The translations under genes and the position numbers were made by a program. Shown here one piece after another: positions 9,040 through 17,415 of a DNA stretch of 49,206 bases. Source of the stretch: Chimaeribacter arupi (GTDB lineage Bacteria; Pseudomonadota; Gammaproteobacteria; Enterobacterales; Enterobacteriaceae). The number at the start of each line of letters is the position of its first letter. Position 1 is the first letter of the stretch. The notes below the pieces were generated by a model, which was given only the letters and a program-made list of their open reading frames with translations, did not search any database and was not told the DNA's origin. Location of the stretch: the NCBI RefSeq assembly GCF_002858805.1, contig NZ_PJZI01000037.1, positions 1-49,206 on the forward strand, read 5' to 3'.

Positions 9040-9216
9040 ATGAAATGGATTATCCCGGTAATAACCCTGCTGCTTATGTGTTATCTGGCCGGGTTATTAG
9101 GTAAACTGTGGCGGCTGTCGCAACGTAAAGCCCGTTTGCGCAGTGCCACCGTGGCCAGGCAGGTGAGTCGCTCACCGTTTCTCCGACCCGGTAGGCAACG
9201 ATACCGGAAGGAGTAA
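9040..9216 (+). CDS. Small putative membrane protein (58 aa) between yihI and hemN
   Basis: This ORF, ATG at 9040 and TAA at 9214, starts three bases after the yihI stop and ends five bases before the hemN ATG. Residues 3-21 (WIIPVITLLLMCYLAGLLG) would form one membrane segment, and the rest is strongly basic (WRLSQRKARLR, RQRYRKE), which fits an N-out, C-in small membrane protein. The hemN ribosome-binding site GGAAGGAG lies in its last codons, so coupling is possible. I do not recognise a family. Its own Shine-Dalgarno is weak. It may be real or a chance ORF. Confidence 0.5.
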   Translation: MKWIIPVITLLLMCYLAGLLGKLWRLSQRKARLRSATVARQVSRSPFLRPGRQRYRKE

Positions 9217-9221
9217 ATGAG

Positions 9222-10595
9222 ATGTCTGAGCAGGCCGTTATCTGGGATCAGGCCCTGATTCAAAAGTATAACCAGTCAGGGCCGCGTTATACCTCTTACC
9301 CTACGGCGCTGGAATTCCATCAGGATTTCGGCGCCGATGCGTTTCAGCAGGCGGTGGCGCGCTATCCTGACCGCCCGCTCTCCCTTTACGTCCATATCCC
9401 GTTTTGCCATAAGCTCTGCTATTTCTGCGGCTGCAATAAAGTGGTCACGCGCCAGCGGCACAAGGCGGAATTGTACATGGACCGCCTGGCGCAGGAGATC
9501 CGGCAGCGGGCACCGCTGTTTAAGGGCCGTCAGGTCAGCCAGTTGCACTGGGGCGGCGGTACACCGACCTACCTCGACAATGCGCAAATCAGCCGCCTGA
9601 TGGGCCTGCTGCGCAGCCATTTTGAGTTTCTGCCGGAGGTCGAGCAGTCGCTGGAACTGGACCCGCGTGAAATCGAGCTGGATGTGCTGGACCATCTGCG
9701 GGCCGAAGGTTTTAACCGCCTCAGCATGGGCGTGCAGGATTTTGACAAACAGGTGCAGCGGCTGGTTAACCGTGAGCAGGATGAAGACTTCATTTTTGCG
9801 CTGGTGGCACGGGCGCGCGCACTGGGATTCCGCTCAACCAATATTGACCTGATCTACGGCCTGCCGAAACAGACGCCGGAGAGTTTCGCCTACACCCTGC
9901 AACGGGTGGCGGAACTCAGCCCGGATCGTTTGAGCGTATTCAATTATGCTCACCTGCCTTCCCTGTTCGCCGCCCAGCGTAAAATCAAAGAGGCGGATCT
10001 GCCGGGCGCGGAGCAGCGGCTGGCGATCCTGCAACAGAGCATCGCTTTCCTGACGCAGGCCGGTTATCAGTTTATCGGCATGGATCATTTCGCCCGCCCG
10101 GATGATGAACTGGCGATCGCCCAGCGTGAAGGCACGCTGCACCGTAATTTCCAGGGTTACACCACGCAGGGCGATACGGATTTGCTGGGGCTGGGCGTTT
10201 CGGCCATCAGTATGCTGGGGGACAGCTACGCGCAGAATGAAAAAGACCTCAAAACCTATTATGCGCGGGTGGAAGCCGGGGGCGATGCCTTATGGCGCGG
10301 GCTGACGCTGACGCAGGATGACTGCCTGCGGCGGGACGTGATCCGCTCACTGATCTGCAACTTCAGCCTTGATGTGGCACCGCTTGAACAGCAGTACGGT
10401 ATTCATTTCCAGGATTACTTTGCAGAGGATTTGGCGCTGCTTGCGCCGCTGGCAGAGGATGGGCTGGTGGTGCACTCTGCGCATGGCCTGCAGGTCACGC
10501 CGCGTGGGCGGCTGCTGATCCGTAATATCTGTATGTGCTTTGACCGCTATCTGCGCCGCCAGGCGCGGCAGCAGCAATTCTCGCGGGTGATCTGA
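9222..10595 (+). CDS. hemN: HemN, oxygen-independent coproporphyrinogen III dehydrogenase
   Basis: The 457-residue protein has the E. coli length. The radical-SAM cluster motif CHKLCYFCGC gives Cys62, Cys66, Cys69 and Cys71, the same positions as in E. coli HemN. GGGTPTYL follows as the SAM-binding glycine motif. The enzyme decarboxylates coproporphyrinogen III to protoporphyrinogen IX with two SAM molecules, which allows heme synthesis without oxygen. The start at 9222 has GGAAGGAG (9206-9213) eight bases upstream. It ends at a bidirectional terminator shared with the opposing yshB-gln transcript. Confidence 0.98.
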   Translation: MSEQAVIWDQALIQKYNQSGPRYTSYPTALEFHQDFGADAFQQAVARYPDRPLSLYVHIPFCHKLCYFCGCNKVVTRQRHKAELYMDRLAQEIRQRAPLFKGRQVSQLHWGGGTPTYLDNAQISRLMGLLRSHFEFLPEVEQSLELDPREIELDVLDHLRAEGFNRLSMGVQDFDKQVQRLVNREQDEDFIFALVARARALGFRSTNIDLIYGLPKQTPESFAYTLQRVAELSPDRLSVFNYAHLPSLFAAQRKIKEADLPGAEQRLAILQQSIAFLTQAGYQFIGMDHFARPDDELAIAQREGTLHRNFQGYTTQGDTDLLGLGVSAISMLGDSYAQNEKDLKTYYARVEAGGDALWRGLTLTQDDCLRRDVIRSLICNFSLDVAPLEQQYGIHFQDYFAEDLALLAPLAEDGLVVHSAHGLQVTPRGRLLIRNICMCFDRYLRRQARQQQFSRVI

Positions 10596-10613
10596 CGCGC
10601 CATCACATGCCAT

Positions 10614-10642
10614 AAAAAAACAGCCGCATCCGCGGCTGTTTT
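10614..10642. terminator. Bidirectional terminator between hemN and yshB/glnG
   Basis: AACAGCCGC (10619-10627) pairs with GCGGCTGTT (10632-10640). There is an A run on the left (10614-10620) and a T run on the right, so the hairpin can end hemN transcription on the plus strand and the yshB/glnALG transcript on the minus strand. Confidence 0.9.
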
Positions 10643-10655
10643 CTCAATGTATTTT

Positions 10656-10781
10656 TCAATTAACAAGGTTCATCAACGCGTAACATAACACCGCCGCCGC
10701 GACCGTCTGTGGAGAGTGGCTGACAGCGGCTGATGTGACGTCCGCGCCTTGCGATACCCATGCAAAAAGTGAATTCAGCAT
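10656..10781 (-). CDS. yshB: YshB-like small protein (41 aa)
   Basis: The minus-strand ORF from ATG (10779-10781) to TGA (10656-10658) encodes 41 residues that begin MLNSLFAWVSQGADVTS and continue HSPQTVAAAVLCYALMNLV. This aligns with the 36-residue E. coli YshB as I recall it (MLESI..VSSGAVDSHTPQ then TAVAAVLCAAMIGL), which lies at the same place between hemN and glnG. A GGGAG sits seven bases before the start. The C-terminal half is hydrophobic, so a membrane location is likely. The same DNA has a longer overlapping frame (10660-10845) that I regard as a shadow. Confidence 0.85.
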   Translation of the reverse strand: MLNSLFAWVSQGADVTSAAVSHSPQTVAAAVLCYALMNLVN

Positions 10782-10892
10782 CGACTATCTCCCGATTTAG
10801 CGCCCTTATCATAATCCGGCGCAGCGGGTTGTAAAGCGCGGGCACACGGAAAAAATGCGCGTCAGTGCCCCTCTTTTTTTCTCCGGCCCGGC

Positions 10893-12305
10893 TTACTCCA
10901 TGCCCAGCTCTTTCAGCTTACGCGTCAGCGTGTTACGGCCCCAGCCCAGCAGGCGCGCCGCTTCCTGCTTATGCCCCTGGGTATGGCGCAGGGCGGTGGT
11001 CAGCAAGGTACGCTCCATCTCTGGTTGCGCTTCAGACAGCAGGTTCTGATGACCGGAACGCAGGGCGCGATCGGCCCACTGCGCCAGCAGCGTGGCCCAG
11101 CTGTCCGGCAGGCTCTGGCCGCCGCTCTCCGGGGCGCTGGTTTCAAACAGCTCACCCGGCAGGTCCTGGATCAGCACTTCTTGCCCGGCGGCCATCACCG
11201 TCAGCCAGCGGCAGGTGTTTTCCAGCTGGCGCACGTTGCCCGGCCACGGTAACCGCGTCAGGGCGGCCTCGGTTTCCGGGTGCAGGTTTTTGGCCTCTAC
11301 GCCCAGCTCTTTGGCGGCATCCTGCAGGAAATAACGTGCCAGCCGTGGGATATCCTCCCGGCGGTCGCGCAGCGGCGGCAGATGCACCCGGATAACATTC
11401 AGGCGGTGGAAAAGGTCTTCACGGAATTTCCCTTCCTGCACCCGCAATTCAAGGTTCTGGTGCGTTGCGGCGATGATGCGCACATCGACTTTGACCGGCG
11501 CATAGCCGCCCACACGGTAGAACTGGCCATCCGCCAGTACGCGCAGCAGGCGGGTCTGCACATCCAGCGGCATATCCCCGATTTCATCCAGGAACAGCGT
11601 GCCGCCGTCAGCCTGCTCAAACCGTCCCTGCCGAATCTGGTTGGCACCGGTAAATGCCCCTTTCTCATGGCCGAACAGCTCAGACTCAATCAGGTCTTTC
11701 GGGATCGCCGCCATATTCAGCGCGATAAACGGCAGCTTGGCGCGCGGGCTGTGGCGGTGCAGCGCATGGGCCACCAGCTCTTTACCGGTGCCGGATTCGC
11801 CGTTAATCAGCACGCTGATTGACGATCGCGACAGACGGCCGATGATGCGGAACACATCCTGCATCGCCGGCGCTTCACCGATGATGTCTGCCGTCGGCCC
11901 GCTCACCGGCTGGCTGCGGGCCGGCTGTTGCTGCTCCTGATAATGGCTGATGGCGCGTTCCACCAGCGCCACCGCCTCATCGATATCAAACGGTTTGGGC
12001 AGGTAGTCAAACGCGCCCTGCTGGTAGGCGCTGACGGCAGCGTCCAGGTCTGAATGCGCCGTCATAATGATCACCGGCAGCATCGGGTGGCGCTGTTTAA
12101 TCTGCTTCAGTAATGCCAGTCCATCCATGCCGGGCATCCGGATATCAGACAGCAAAACGTCAGGGGTTTGGGTGGCGATGGCATCCAGCACCGCATTGCC
12201 GCTGTCAAACGTCGCACAGCTTAAACCCGCGCCGGTGAGCGCACGTTCAAGCACCCAACGGATGGAGCTATCGTCATCGACGATCCAGACTATCCCTCGT
12301 TGCAT
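10893..12305 (-). CDS. glnG: NtrC (GlnG), nitrogen response regulator
   Basis: The 470-residue protein has a receiver domain with the phospho-acceptor Asp54 in LLSDIRMPG. Next comes a sigma-54-activating AAA+ domain (GESGTGKE Walker A, GAFTGA loop that touches sigma-54, GGTLFLDEIGDMP Walker B), then a Fis-type HTH (KQEAARLLGWGRNTLTRKLKELG). I chose the ATG at 12305 (MQRGIVWIVDDD), which matches the E. coli start; the frame stays open upstream only by chance. NtrC-P activates glnAp2 and other nitrogen promoters. It lies eight bases after glnL and is the last gene of glnA-glnL-glnG. Confidence 0.98.
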   Translation of the reverse strand: MQRGIVWIVDDDSSIRWVLERALTGAGLSCATFDSGNAVLDAIATQTPDVLLSDIRMPGMDGLALLKQIKQRHPMLPVIIMTAHSDLDAAVSAYQQGAFDYLPKPFDIDEAVALVERAISHYQEQQQPARSQPVSGPTADIIGEAPAMQDVFRIIGRLSRSSISVLINGESGTGKELVAHALHRHSPRAKLPFIALNMAAIPKDLIESELFGHEKGAFTGANQIRQGRFEQADGGTLFLDEIGDMPLDVQTRLLRVLADGQFYRVGGYAPVKVDVRIIAATHQNLELRVQEGKFREDLFHRLNVIRVHLPPLRDRREDIPRLARYFLQDAAKELGVEAKNLHPETEAALTRLPWPGNVRQLENTCRWLTVMAAGQEVLIQDLPGELFETSAPESGGQSLPDSWATLLAQWADRALRSGHQNLLSEAQPEMERTLLTTALRHTQGHKQEAARLLGWGRNTLTRKLKELGME

Positions 12306-12313
12306 AACAAACC

Positions 12314-13363
12314 TCACTGGCGAATAGGCAGGTAAACCGAAAATTCGGTATGACCCGGCCAACTGTTAAATTCAATTTTCCCTGAATTCTGGTCAATCAG
12401 ATTCCGTGCAATGGAGAGGCCAAGGCCGGTGCCGCCTTCGCGGCCGCTCACCATTGGGTAGAACAGCGTGTCCTGCAACAGCGAGGGCACGCCGGGGCCG
12501 TCATCCTCAATATCAATACGGGCGGCCAGACGGTAACGCACGCCATGCAGGGTAATCTGGAAAGCCGTGCGGGTACGGATTGTGATGGTGCCGCCCTGTT
12601 CCCCCAATGCCTGCAGGGCATTGCGGGTAATATTCAGCAGCACCTGTTCAATCTGGTCGGGATCGTGCGCCAGCTCCGGCAGGCTGGGGTCGTAATCCTT
12701 GATCAGGGCGACGTTATCCGGCTTCTCCAGCGACACCAGCTGGCAAACGCGCTCTGCAACCTGATGAATACTTTGGGTAATGTGTTGCCCCGGCCGTTGT
12801 GGCCCCAGCAATCTGTCCACCAGGTTCCGCAGGCGGTCGGCCTGTTCGATAATCACCCTGGTGTACTCGTTGAGAGAGGGGTCGGGCAGCGCTTTTGACA
12901 ACAGCTGTGCTGCGCCGCGTAAACCGCCGAGGGGGTTTTTAATCTCATGTGCCAGCCCGCGGACCAGATCACGCGCGGCGACCTGCTGGGCGTGCTGCAA
13001 TTGTTCCTGGCTCAGGCGGCGCAGGTTATCCATCGGGGCCAGTTCCAGCAGGATAAAGCCTTCCGGTAACGCCTGTGCGGTCAGTGAGAAGATATGCGCT
13101 CGGCCATCCACCACCAGCGTCACTTCATTATCGGTGAACCCTTGCCCGGCATTCAGGCTTTCACGCATTAACTCGATGTTAAGCGAAAAGTAGCCCAGCA
13201 GTTCCGGCAGGGGGGTACCAAAAAGTTTGCGCGAACTCTGCGCCAGCAGTTGTTGTGCGGCCGGGTTGGCGTAATGAACGGCTAACTCTTCATCCAGCAG
13301 CAGAATGCTGTTGATAAGAGAATTCAGGATCTGCCCAGCATCGGGCAGCTTGCCAGTTGCCAT
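12314..13363 (-). CDS. glnL: NtrB (GlnL), nitrogen sensor histidine kinase
   Basis: The protein is 349 aa from the ATG at 13363, exactly the E. coli length. An N-terminal PAS domain (about 10-110) precedes the phospho-acceptor His139 in GLAHEIKNP. The ATP-binding domain has an N box ([11 protein letters not shown]), G1 DDGPGV and G2 [10 protein letters not shown]. NtrB phosphorylates NtrC when nitrogen is short and dephosphorylates it when bound by PII (GlnB). It is a soluble cytoplasmic kinase with no membrane segment. An upstream in-frame extension to 13417 runs through the NtrC site and is unlikely to be translated. Confidence 0.98.
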   Translation of the reverse strand: MATGKLPDAGQILNSLINSILLLDEELAVHYANPAAQQLLAQSSRKLFGTPLPELLGYFSLNIELMRESLNAGQGFTDNEVTLVVDGRAHIFSLTAQALPEGFILLELAPMDNLRRLSQEQLQHAQQVAARDLVRGLAHEIKNPLGGLRGAAQLLSKALPDPSLNEYTRVIIEQADRLRNLVDRLLGPQRPGQHITQSIHQVAERVCQLVSLEKPDNVALIKDYDPSLPELAHDPDQIEQVLLNITRNALQALGEQGGTITIRTRTAFQITLHGVRYRLAARIDIEDDGPGVPSLLQDTLFYPMVSGREGGTGLGLSIARNLIDQNSGKIEFNSWPGHTEFSVYLPIRQ

Positions 13364-13376
13364 AAAAGCAGTCTCC

Positions 13377-13393
13377 TGCACCTGTATGGTGCA
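13377..13393. promoter_or_regulatory. NtrC-binding site in front of glnL (glnLp)
   Basis: TGCACC-TGTAT-GGTGCA is a perfect 6+5+6 inverted repeat that fits the NtrC consensus TGCACC-N5-GGTGCA. It lies 14 bp upstream of the glnL ATG, where E. coli has the NtrC-repressed internal promoter glnLp. Confidence 0.85.
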
Positions 13394-13455
13394 CGTCGCC
13401 TGACCACGGGGTAACATTTACCGGATGGCGGCGTTGGGCGGGGAAGCGCGTGGAG

Positions 13456-13480
13456 AAAAAAGCCCATCCGGAGATGGGCT
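13456..13480 (-). terminator. glnA terminator (partial read-through to glnLG)
   Basis: AGCCCATC (13461-13468) pairs with GATGGGCT (13473-13480) across CGGA. On the minus strand six T follow. It lies about 120 bp after the glnA stop and before the glnL promoter, as in E. coli, where it limits glnLG expression. Confidence 0.88.
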
Positions 13481-13551
13481 GAAAGTTTCCACGGCAACAA
13501 AAAATCGTCTGACCCGGCGTGATGGATGACACGCCGTGGTTTTACTCTGTT

Positions 13552-13590
13552 GTTTAAAACGCCGCCCTTTTAAAGGCGGTCGTTTTAAAC
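13552..13590. repeat. Long inverted repeat just after glnA
   Basis: GTTTAAAACGCCGCC (13552-13566) pairs over all 15 bases with GGCGG plus CGTTTTAAAC (13575-13590), apart from one bulged T at 13580. The loop is CTTTTAAA. It starts ten bases after the glnA stop codon on the transcribed strand and has no T tail, so it looks like an mRNA-stabilising or sRNA stem rather than a terminator. Confidence 0.85.
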
Positions 13591-13610
13591 GCTGTCGTTT
13601 TAAACGCTGT
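13581..13610. repeat. Perfect 15-bp tandem duplication across the glnA stop codon
   Basis: CGTTTTAAACGCTGT occurs twice back to back, at 13581-13595 and 13596-13610. The second copy contains the last glnA codons and the TAA stop. The first lies in the 3' UTR and supplies one arm of the inverted repeat. Confidence 0.95.
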
Positions 13611-15009
13611 AGTAGAGTTCGAACTCAACCGGGTGCGGCGTCATGCGTACGCGGTCCATCTCTTCTTTGCGCAGGTCGATGTAGGCATCGATGGAGTCAT
13701 CGGTGAATACGCCGCCACGGGTCAGGAATTCGCGGTCTTCGCTCAGGCAAGCCAGCGCTTCTTCCAGTGAACCGGCCACTTTTGGAATTTCTGCTTCTTC
13801 TTCCGGCGGCAGGTCATACAGGTTTTTGTCCATCGCATCGCCCGGGTGGATCTTGTTGATGATGCCGTCAAGGCCGGCCATCAGCAGGGCAGCGAACGCC
13901 AGGTACGGGTTGGCAGCCGGATCCGGGAAGCGGGCTTCAATGCGGCGTGCTTTCGGGCTGGCCACCACCGGGATACGGATGGACGCAGAACGGTTACGGG
14001 CAGAGTAGGCCAGCATCACCGGGGCTTCATAACCTGGGACCAGACGCTTGTAAGAGTTGGTGGTCGGGTTGGCGTAGGCGTTGATCGCTTTCGCGTGTTT
14101 GATGATGCCGCCGATGTAGAACAGCGCCATTTCAGACAGGCCGCCGTATTTGTCACCGGCAAACAGGTTGTTGCCGTTTTTGGACAGTGACATGTGGCAG
14201 TGCATACCGGAGCCGTTATCACCAAACATCGGTTTCGGCATGAAGGTTGCGGTTTTGCCGAATGCGTGGGCCACGTTGTGTACCACGTATTTGTAAATCT
14301 GGATTTCGTCCGCTTTCTTGGTCATGGTGTTGAAGCGGGTTGCCACTTCGTTCTGACCGGCGGTCGCCACTTCGTGGTGGTGAGCTTCAACCACCAGGCC
14401 CATCTCTTCCATGGTCAGGCACATGGTAGAGCGCAGATCCTGGGAGGAGTCGACCGGCGGAACCGGGAAGTAACCCCCTTTCACAGCCGGACGGTGGCCT
14501 TTGTTGCCGCCTTCGTATTTGGTTGAGGAGTTCCACGCGCCTTCGATGTCATCGATGGCGACATGGGAGCCGGCGATGCTGCTGCCGAAACGCACGTCGT
14601 CGAACAGGAAGAATTCCGGCTCCGGCCCGAACAGCACGGTGTCGGCAATACCGGATGAGCGCAGGAACTCTTCAGCACGTTTGGCGATAGAACGCGGGTC
14701 GCGGTCATAGCCCTGCATGGTGCCCGGCTCCAGGATGTCGCAGCGAATAATCAGGGTAGATTCTTCGTAGAACGGATCAAGCACCGCGGTGCTGGCATCC
14801 GGCATCAGAACCATGTCGGACTCATTGATGCCTTTCCAGCCACCGATGGAGGAACCATCAAACATTTTGCCTTCTTCGAAGAAGTCGGCATTGACCTGGT
14901 GGGCTGGAATCGTGACGTGCTGTTCTTTACCCTTGGTATCAGTGAAACGCAAGTCAACGAATTTCACTTCATGCTCATTCAGCATCGTCAAAACGTGTTC
15001 AGCGGACAT
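13600..15009 (-). CDS. glnA: Glutamine synthetase, type I
   Basis: The 469-residue protein has the length and sequence of the enterobacterial dodecameric enzyme. [17 protein letters not shown] starts the active site and [11 protein letters not shown] is the ATP/metal region. [10 protein letters not shown] carries the tyrosine (about 398) that is adenylylated by GlnE, and EFELYYSV is the C-terminus. It makes glutamine from glutamate, ammonia and ATP, and is the main entry for nitrogen at low ammonia. It is the first gene of glnA-glnL-glnG and is preceded by a control region with sigma-54, NtrC and CRP sites. Confidence 0.99.
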   Translation of the reverse strand: MSAEHVLTMLNEHEVKFVDLRFTDTKGKEQHVTIPAHQVNADFFEEGKMFDGSSIGGWKGINESDMVLMPDASTAVLDPFYEESTLIIRCDILEPGTMQGYDRDPRSIAKRAEEFLRSSGIADTVLFGPEPEFFLFDDVRFGSSIAGSHVAIDDIEGAWNSSTKYEGGNKGHRPAVKGGYFPVPPVDSSQDLRSTMCLTMEEMGLVVEAHHHEVATAGQNEVATRFNTMTKKADEIQIYKYVVHNVAHAFGKTATFMPKPMFGDNGSGMHCHMSLSKNGNNLFAGDKYGGLSEMALFYIGGIIKHAKAINAYANPTTNSYKRLVPGYEAPVMLAYSARNRSASIRIPVVASPKARRIEARFPDPAANPYLAFAALLMAGLDGIINKIHPGDAMDKNLYDLPPEEEAEIPKVAGSLEEALACLSEDREFLTRGGVFTDDSIDAYIDLRKEEMDRVRMTPHPVEFELYYSV

Positions 15010-15126
15010 ACTAGTTTCTCCCGGATTTTTTTGTCGTCGTGGAACGAAGTACCGTAACAGACTGGCGGCTCACCTTTTGTAAGGCGTTTTCACCCTGATC
15101 AGACTTTTTTCGCTCTTGCTGTAGTT

Positions 15127-15144
15127 AAGCGAGAAGTGTGCCAA
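15127..15144 (-). promoter_or_regulatory. glnAp2, sigma-54 promoter
   Basis: Read on the minus strand, TTGGCAC-ACTTC-TCGCTT has the -24 GG and -12 GC spaced as in E. coli glnAp2. Transcription would start near 15117, about 108 nt before the glnA ATG. The NtrC sites below lie at the right distances from it. Confidence 0.9.
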
Positions 15145-15198
15145 CTTTTATGATCGGTGAATTATCCCTCTTTTCGTGCCTTTCTGCTGGTTCAAGTA

Positions 15199-15266
15199 TG
15201 CACCATAACGGGTTTTTTGCACTAAAATAGTGCATATGGGCAAAAAGTGTGCGCTGTTTTGGTGCG
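15199..15266. promoter_or_regulatory. Three NtrC-binding sites (glnA enhancer)
   Basis: TGCACT-AAAAT-AGTGCA (15218-15234) is a perfect inverted repeat centred about 109 bp upstream of the glnAp2 start. TGCGCTGTTTTGGTGCG (15250-15266, 12 of 17 to consensus) is centred near -141. TGCACCATAACGGGTTT (15199-15215) is a half-conserved site near -90. These distances match E. coli sites 1, 2 and 3 (about -108, -140 and -89). Confidence 0.88.
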
Positions 15267-15294
15267 CAATCGGCTCATTTTGCGATCATTGCAC

Positions 15295-15310
15295 CGTGAA
15301 AGGGATCACA
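15295..15310. promoter_or_regulatory. CRP site for glnAp1 (or typA)
   Basis: CGTGA-AAGGGA-TCACA matches nine of the ten conserved bases of the CRP consensus. Its centre is about 70 bp upstream of where glnAp1 should start if the E. coli spacing between glnAp1 and glnAp2 holds. It is also about 90 bp upstream of the typA start region, so it could serve either gene. Confidence 0.7.
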
Positions 15311-15378
15311 AACTAACCGGACTCAGGTTGTTTTACACAGAGTGCTGTGATCTTGTTTAGTACCTCGCTTAATACGTG

Positions 15379-15384
15379 TACAAT
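15379..15384 (+). promoter_or_regulatory. Likely typA promoter -10
   Basis: TACAAT lies 33 bp before the typA GTG. The -35 is poor (TTTAGT at 15356-15361 would give a 17 bp spacer). Confidence 0.45.
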
Positions 15385-15417
15385 AGCGCGTTATTTCTAA
15401 ATGCCTGAGGCAAAGCT

Positions 15418-17241
15418 GTGATCGAAAATTTGCGTAACATCGCCATCATCGCGCACGTTGACCATGGAAAGACCACCCTGGTTGATAAACTCCTGCAACA
15501 GTCCGGTACTTTTGATGCCCGTACCGAAGCGACTGAGCGCGTGATGGACTCCAACGATTTGGAGAAAGAGCGTGGGATTACCATCCTCGCGAAAAACACC
15601 GCCATCAAATGGAATGACTACCGTATCAACATCGTTGATACCCCAGGGCACGCCGACTTCGGTGGTGAAGTAGAGCGCGTCATGTCCATGGTGGATTCGG
15701 TGCTGCTGGTTGTAGACGCGATGGATGGCCCTATGCCGCAAACCCGCTTCGTAACCAAGAAAGCCTTTGCCCACGGTTTGAAGCCGATTGTAGTTATCAA
15801 CAAAGTTGACCGTCCGGGCGCGCGTCCTGACTGGGTTGTTGATCAGGTCTTCGACCTGTTCGTTAACCTCGACGCCACCGACGAGCAGCTGGACTTCCCG
15901 GTCATTTATGCGTCTGCGCTGAATGGTATCGCCGGCCTGGATCACACTGACATGGCCGACGACATGACCCCGCTGTACCAGGCGATTGTTGACCGCGTTT
16001 CCCCGCCGCAGGTGGAAGTTGACGCGCCGCTGCAGATGCAGATCTCGCAGCTGGACTACAACAACTATCTGGGTGTTATCGGCATCGGCCGCATCAAGCG
16101 CGGTAAAGTGAAGCCGAACCAGCAGGTCACCATCGTGGACAGCGAAGGTAAAACCCGCAACGCGAAAGTCGGTAAAGTGCTGGGCCACCTCGGCCTGGAG
16201 CGTATCGAGACTGACGTGGCTGAAGCCGGCGACATCATCGCGATTACCGGCCTGGGCGAGCTGAACATCTCTGACACCATCTGTGACACGCAGAATGTGG
16301 AAGCGCTGCCGGCACTGAGCGTAGATGAGCCGACCGTGACCATGTTCTTCAACGTCAACACCTCGCCGTTCTGCGGTAAAGAAGGTAAGTTCGTGACGTC
16401 GCGCCAGATCCTGGAGCGCCTGAACAAAGAGCTGGTGCACAACGTGGCCCTGCGTGTTGAAGAAACCGAAGACGCTGACGCCTTCCGCGTGTCCGGCCGT
16501 GGTGAGCTTCACCTGTCGGTTCTGATCGAAAACATGCGTCGTGAAGGTTACGAGCTGGCGGTATCCCGTCCGAAAGTTATCTTCCGCGAATTCGAAGGCC
16601 GTAAGCAGGAGCCATTCGAAAACGTAACGCTGGACATCGAAGAAACCCACCAGGGTTCTGTGATGCAGGCGATGGGTGAGCGTAAAGGCGACCTGAAAAA
16701 CATGGATCCGGATGGTAAAGGCCGCGTACGTCTCGACTACGTGATCCCAAGCCGTGGCCTGATCGGCTTCCGTAACGAATTCATGACCATGACTTCCGGT
16801 ACCGGCCTGCTGTACTCCACCTTCAGCCACTACGACGATGTGCGTCCGGGCGAAGTGGGCCAGCGCCAGAACGGCGTGCTGATCTCCAACGGCCAGGGTA
16901 AAGCAGTGGCCTTCGCCCTGTTCGGCCTGCAGGATCGCGGTAAGCTGTTCCTCGGCCACGGTGCGGAAGTGTATGAAGGCCAGATCATCGGTATTCACTC
17001 ACGTTCCAACGACCTGACCGTGAACTGCCTGACCGGTAAGAAACTGACCAACATGCGTGCGTCTGGTACTGACGAAGCCACCACCCTGGTTCCACCGCAG
17101 AAAATGACGCTGGAACAGGCTATCGAGTTCATCGATGACGACGAACTGGTCGAAGTGACGCCGCAGTCAATTCGTATCCGTAAACGTCACCTGACTGAAA
17201 ACGATCGTAAACGCGCCAGCCGTGGCCCGAAAGACGCGTAA
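15418..17241 (+). CDS. typA: TypA/BipA, ribosome-associated translational GTPase
   Basis: The 607-residue protein has an EF-G-like GTPase domain: G1 AHVDHGKTT at 12-20, RGITI switch I, G3 DTPGHADF and G4 NKVDRP. Domains II, III and V and the TypA-specific C-terminal domain follow. It binds 70S ribosomes and supports 50S assembly and growth at low temperature. The start is GTG, as annotated for E. coli typA; the next in-frame ATG is well inside the G domain. It is divergent from glnA across the 408 bp control region. Confidence 0.98.
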   Translation: MIENLRNIAIIAHVDHGKTTLVDKLLQQSGTFDARTEATERVMDSNDLEKERGITILAKNTAIKWNDYRINIVDTPGHADFGGEVERVMSMVDSVLLVVDAMDGPMPQTRFVTKKAFAHGLKPIVVINKVDRPGARPDWVVDQVFDLFVNLDATDEQLDFPVIYASALNGIAGLDHTDMADDMTPLYQAIVDRVSPPQVEVDAPLQMQISQLDYNNYLGVIGIGRIKRGKVKPNQQVTIVDSEGKTRNAKVGKVLGHLGLERIETDVAEAGDIIAITGLGELNISDTICDTQNVEALPALSVDEPTVTMFFNVNTSPFCGKEGKFVTSRQILERLNKELVHNVALRVEETEDADAFRVSGRGELHLSVLIENMRREGYELAVSRPKVIFREFEGRKQEPFENVTLDIEETHQGSVMQAMGERKGDLKNMDPDGKGRVRLDYVIPSRGLIGFRNEFMTMTSGTGLLYSTFSHYDDVRPGEVGQRQNGVLISNGQGKAVAFALFGLQDRGKLFLGHGAEVYEGQIIGIHSRSNDLTVNCLTGKKLTNMRASGTDEATTLVPPQKMTLEQAIEFIDDDELVEVTPQSIRIRKRHLTENDRKRASRGPKDA

Positions 17242-17272
17242 GCGTTCGCCACAGCAGCCGTTACACTAAGAG

Positions 17273-17303
17273 CAGGGCACCTTTGGGTGCCCTGTTTTTT
17301 TTT
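17273..17303 (+). terminator. typA terminator
   Basis: CAGGGCACC (17273-17281) pairs with GGTGCCCTG (17286-17294) across TTTG and is followed by nine T. It is a strong intrinsic terminator 31 bp after the typA stop. Confidence 0.96.
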
Positions 17304-17415
17304 GCCTGCTGCCCCGCCGGGCCAAACTTTCCCCGCTTCTGCCACACCGGTGCCTGTTCAGGTCTACACTTTCCCGCTACAGTGAGAAACCGCATCGCAA
17401 CATCAGGAGTGTGCC

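Larger units (their letters stand above)
13455..13599 (-). ncRNA. glnA 3' UTR, candidate GlnZ-type sRNA
   Basis: A sRNA called GlnZ has been described as processed from the 3' end of glnA mRNA in E. coli and Salmonella. Here the 145-base glnA 3' UTR is strongly structured. It has a long hairpin at 13552-13590, a smaller one from CGGCGTG/CACGCCG around 13515-13535, and the terminator with a T tail suitable for Hfq. The sequence is not close to E. coli GlnZ as far as I can recall. The call rests on position and structure only. Confidence 0.4.

Noticed and set aside
10660-10845. 61-codon ORF overlapping yshB
   Set aside because: The other frame of the same strand encodes the YshB match with a proper ribosome-binding site; this frame has neither.
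15397-16998. 533-codon minus-strand ORF opposite typA
   Set aside because: It is a mirror frame of a highly expressed gene with strong codon bias, with many His, Val and Arg residues and no domain.
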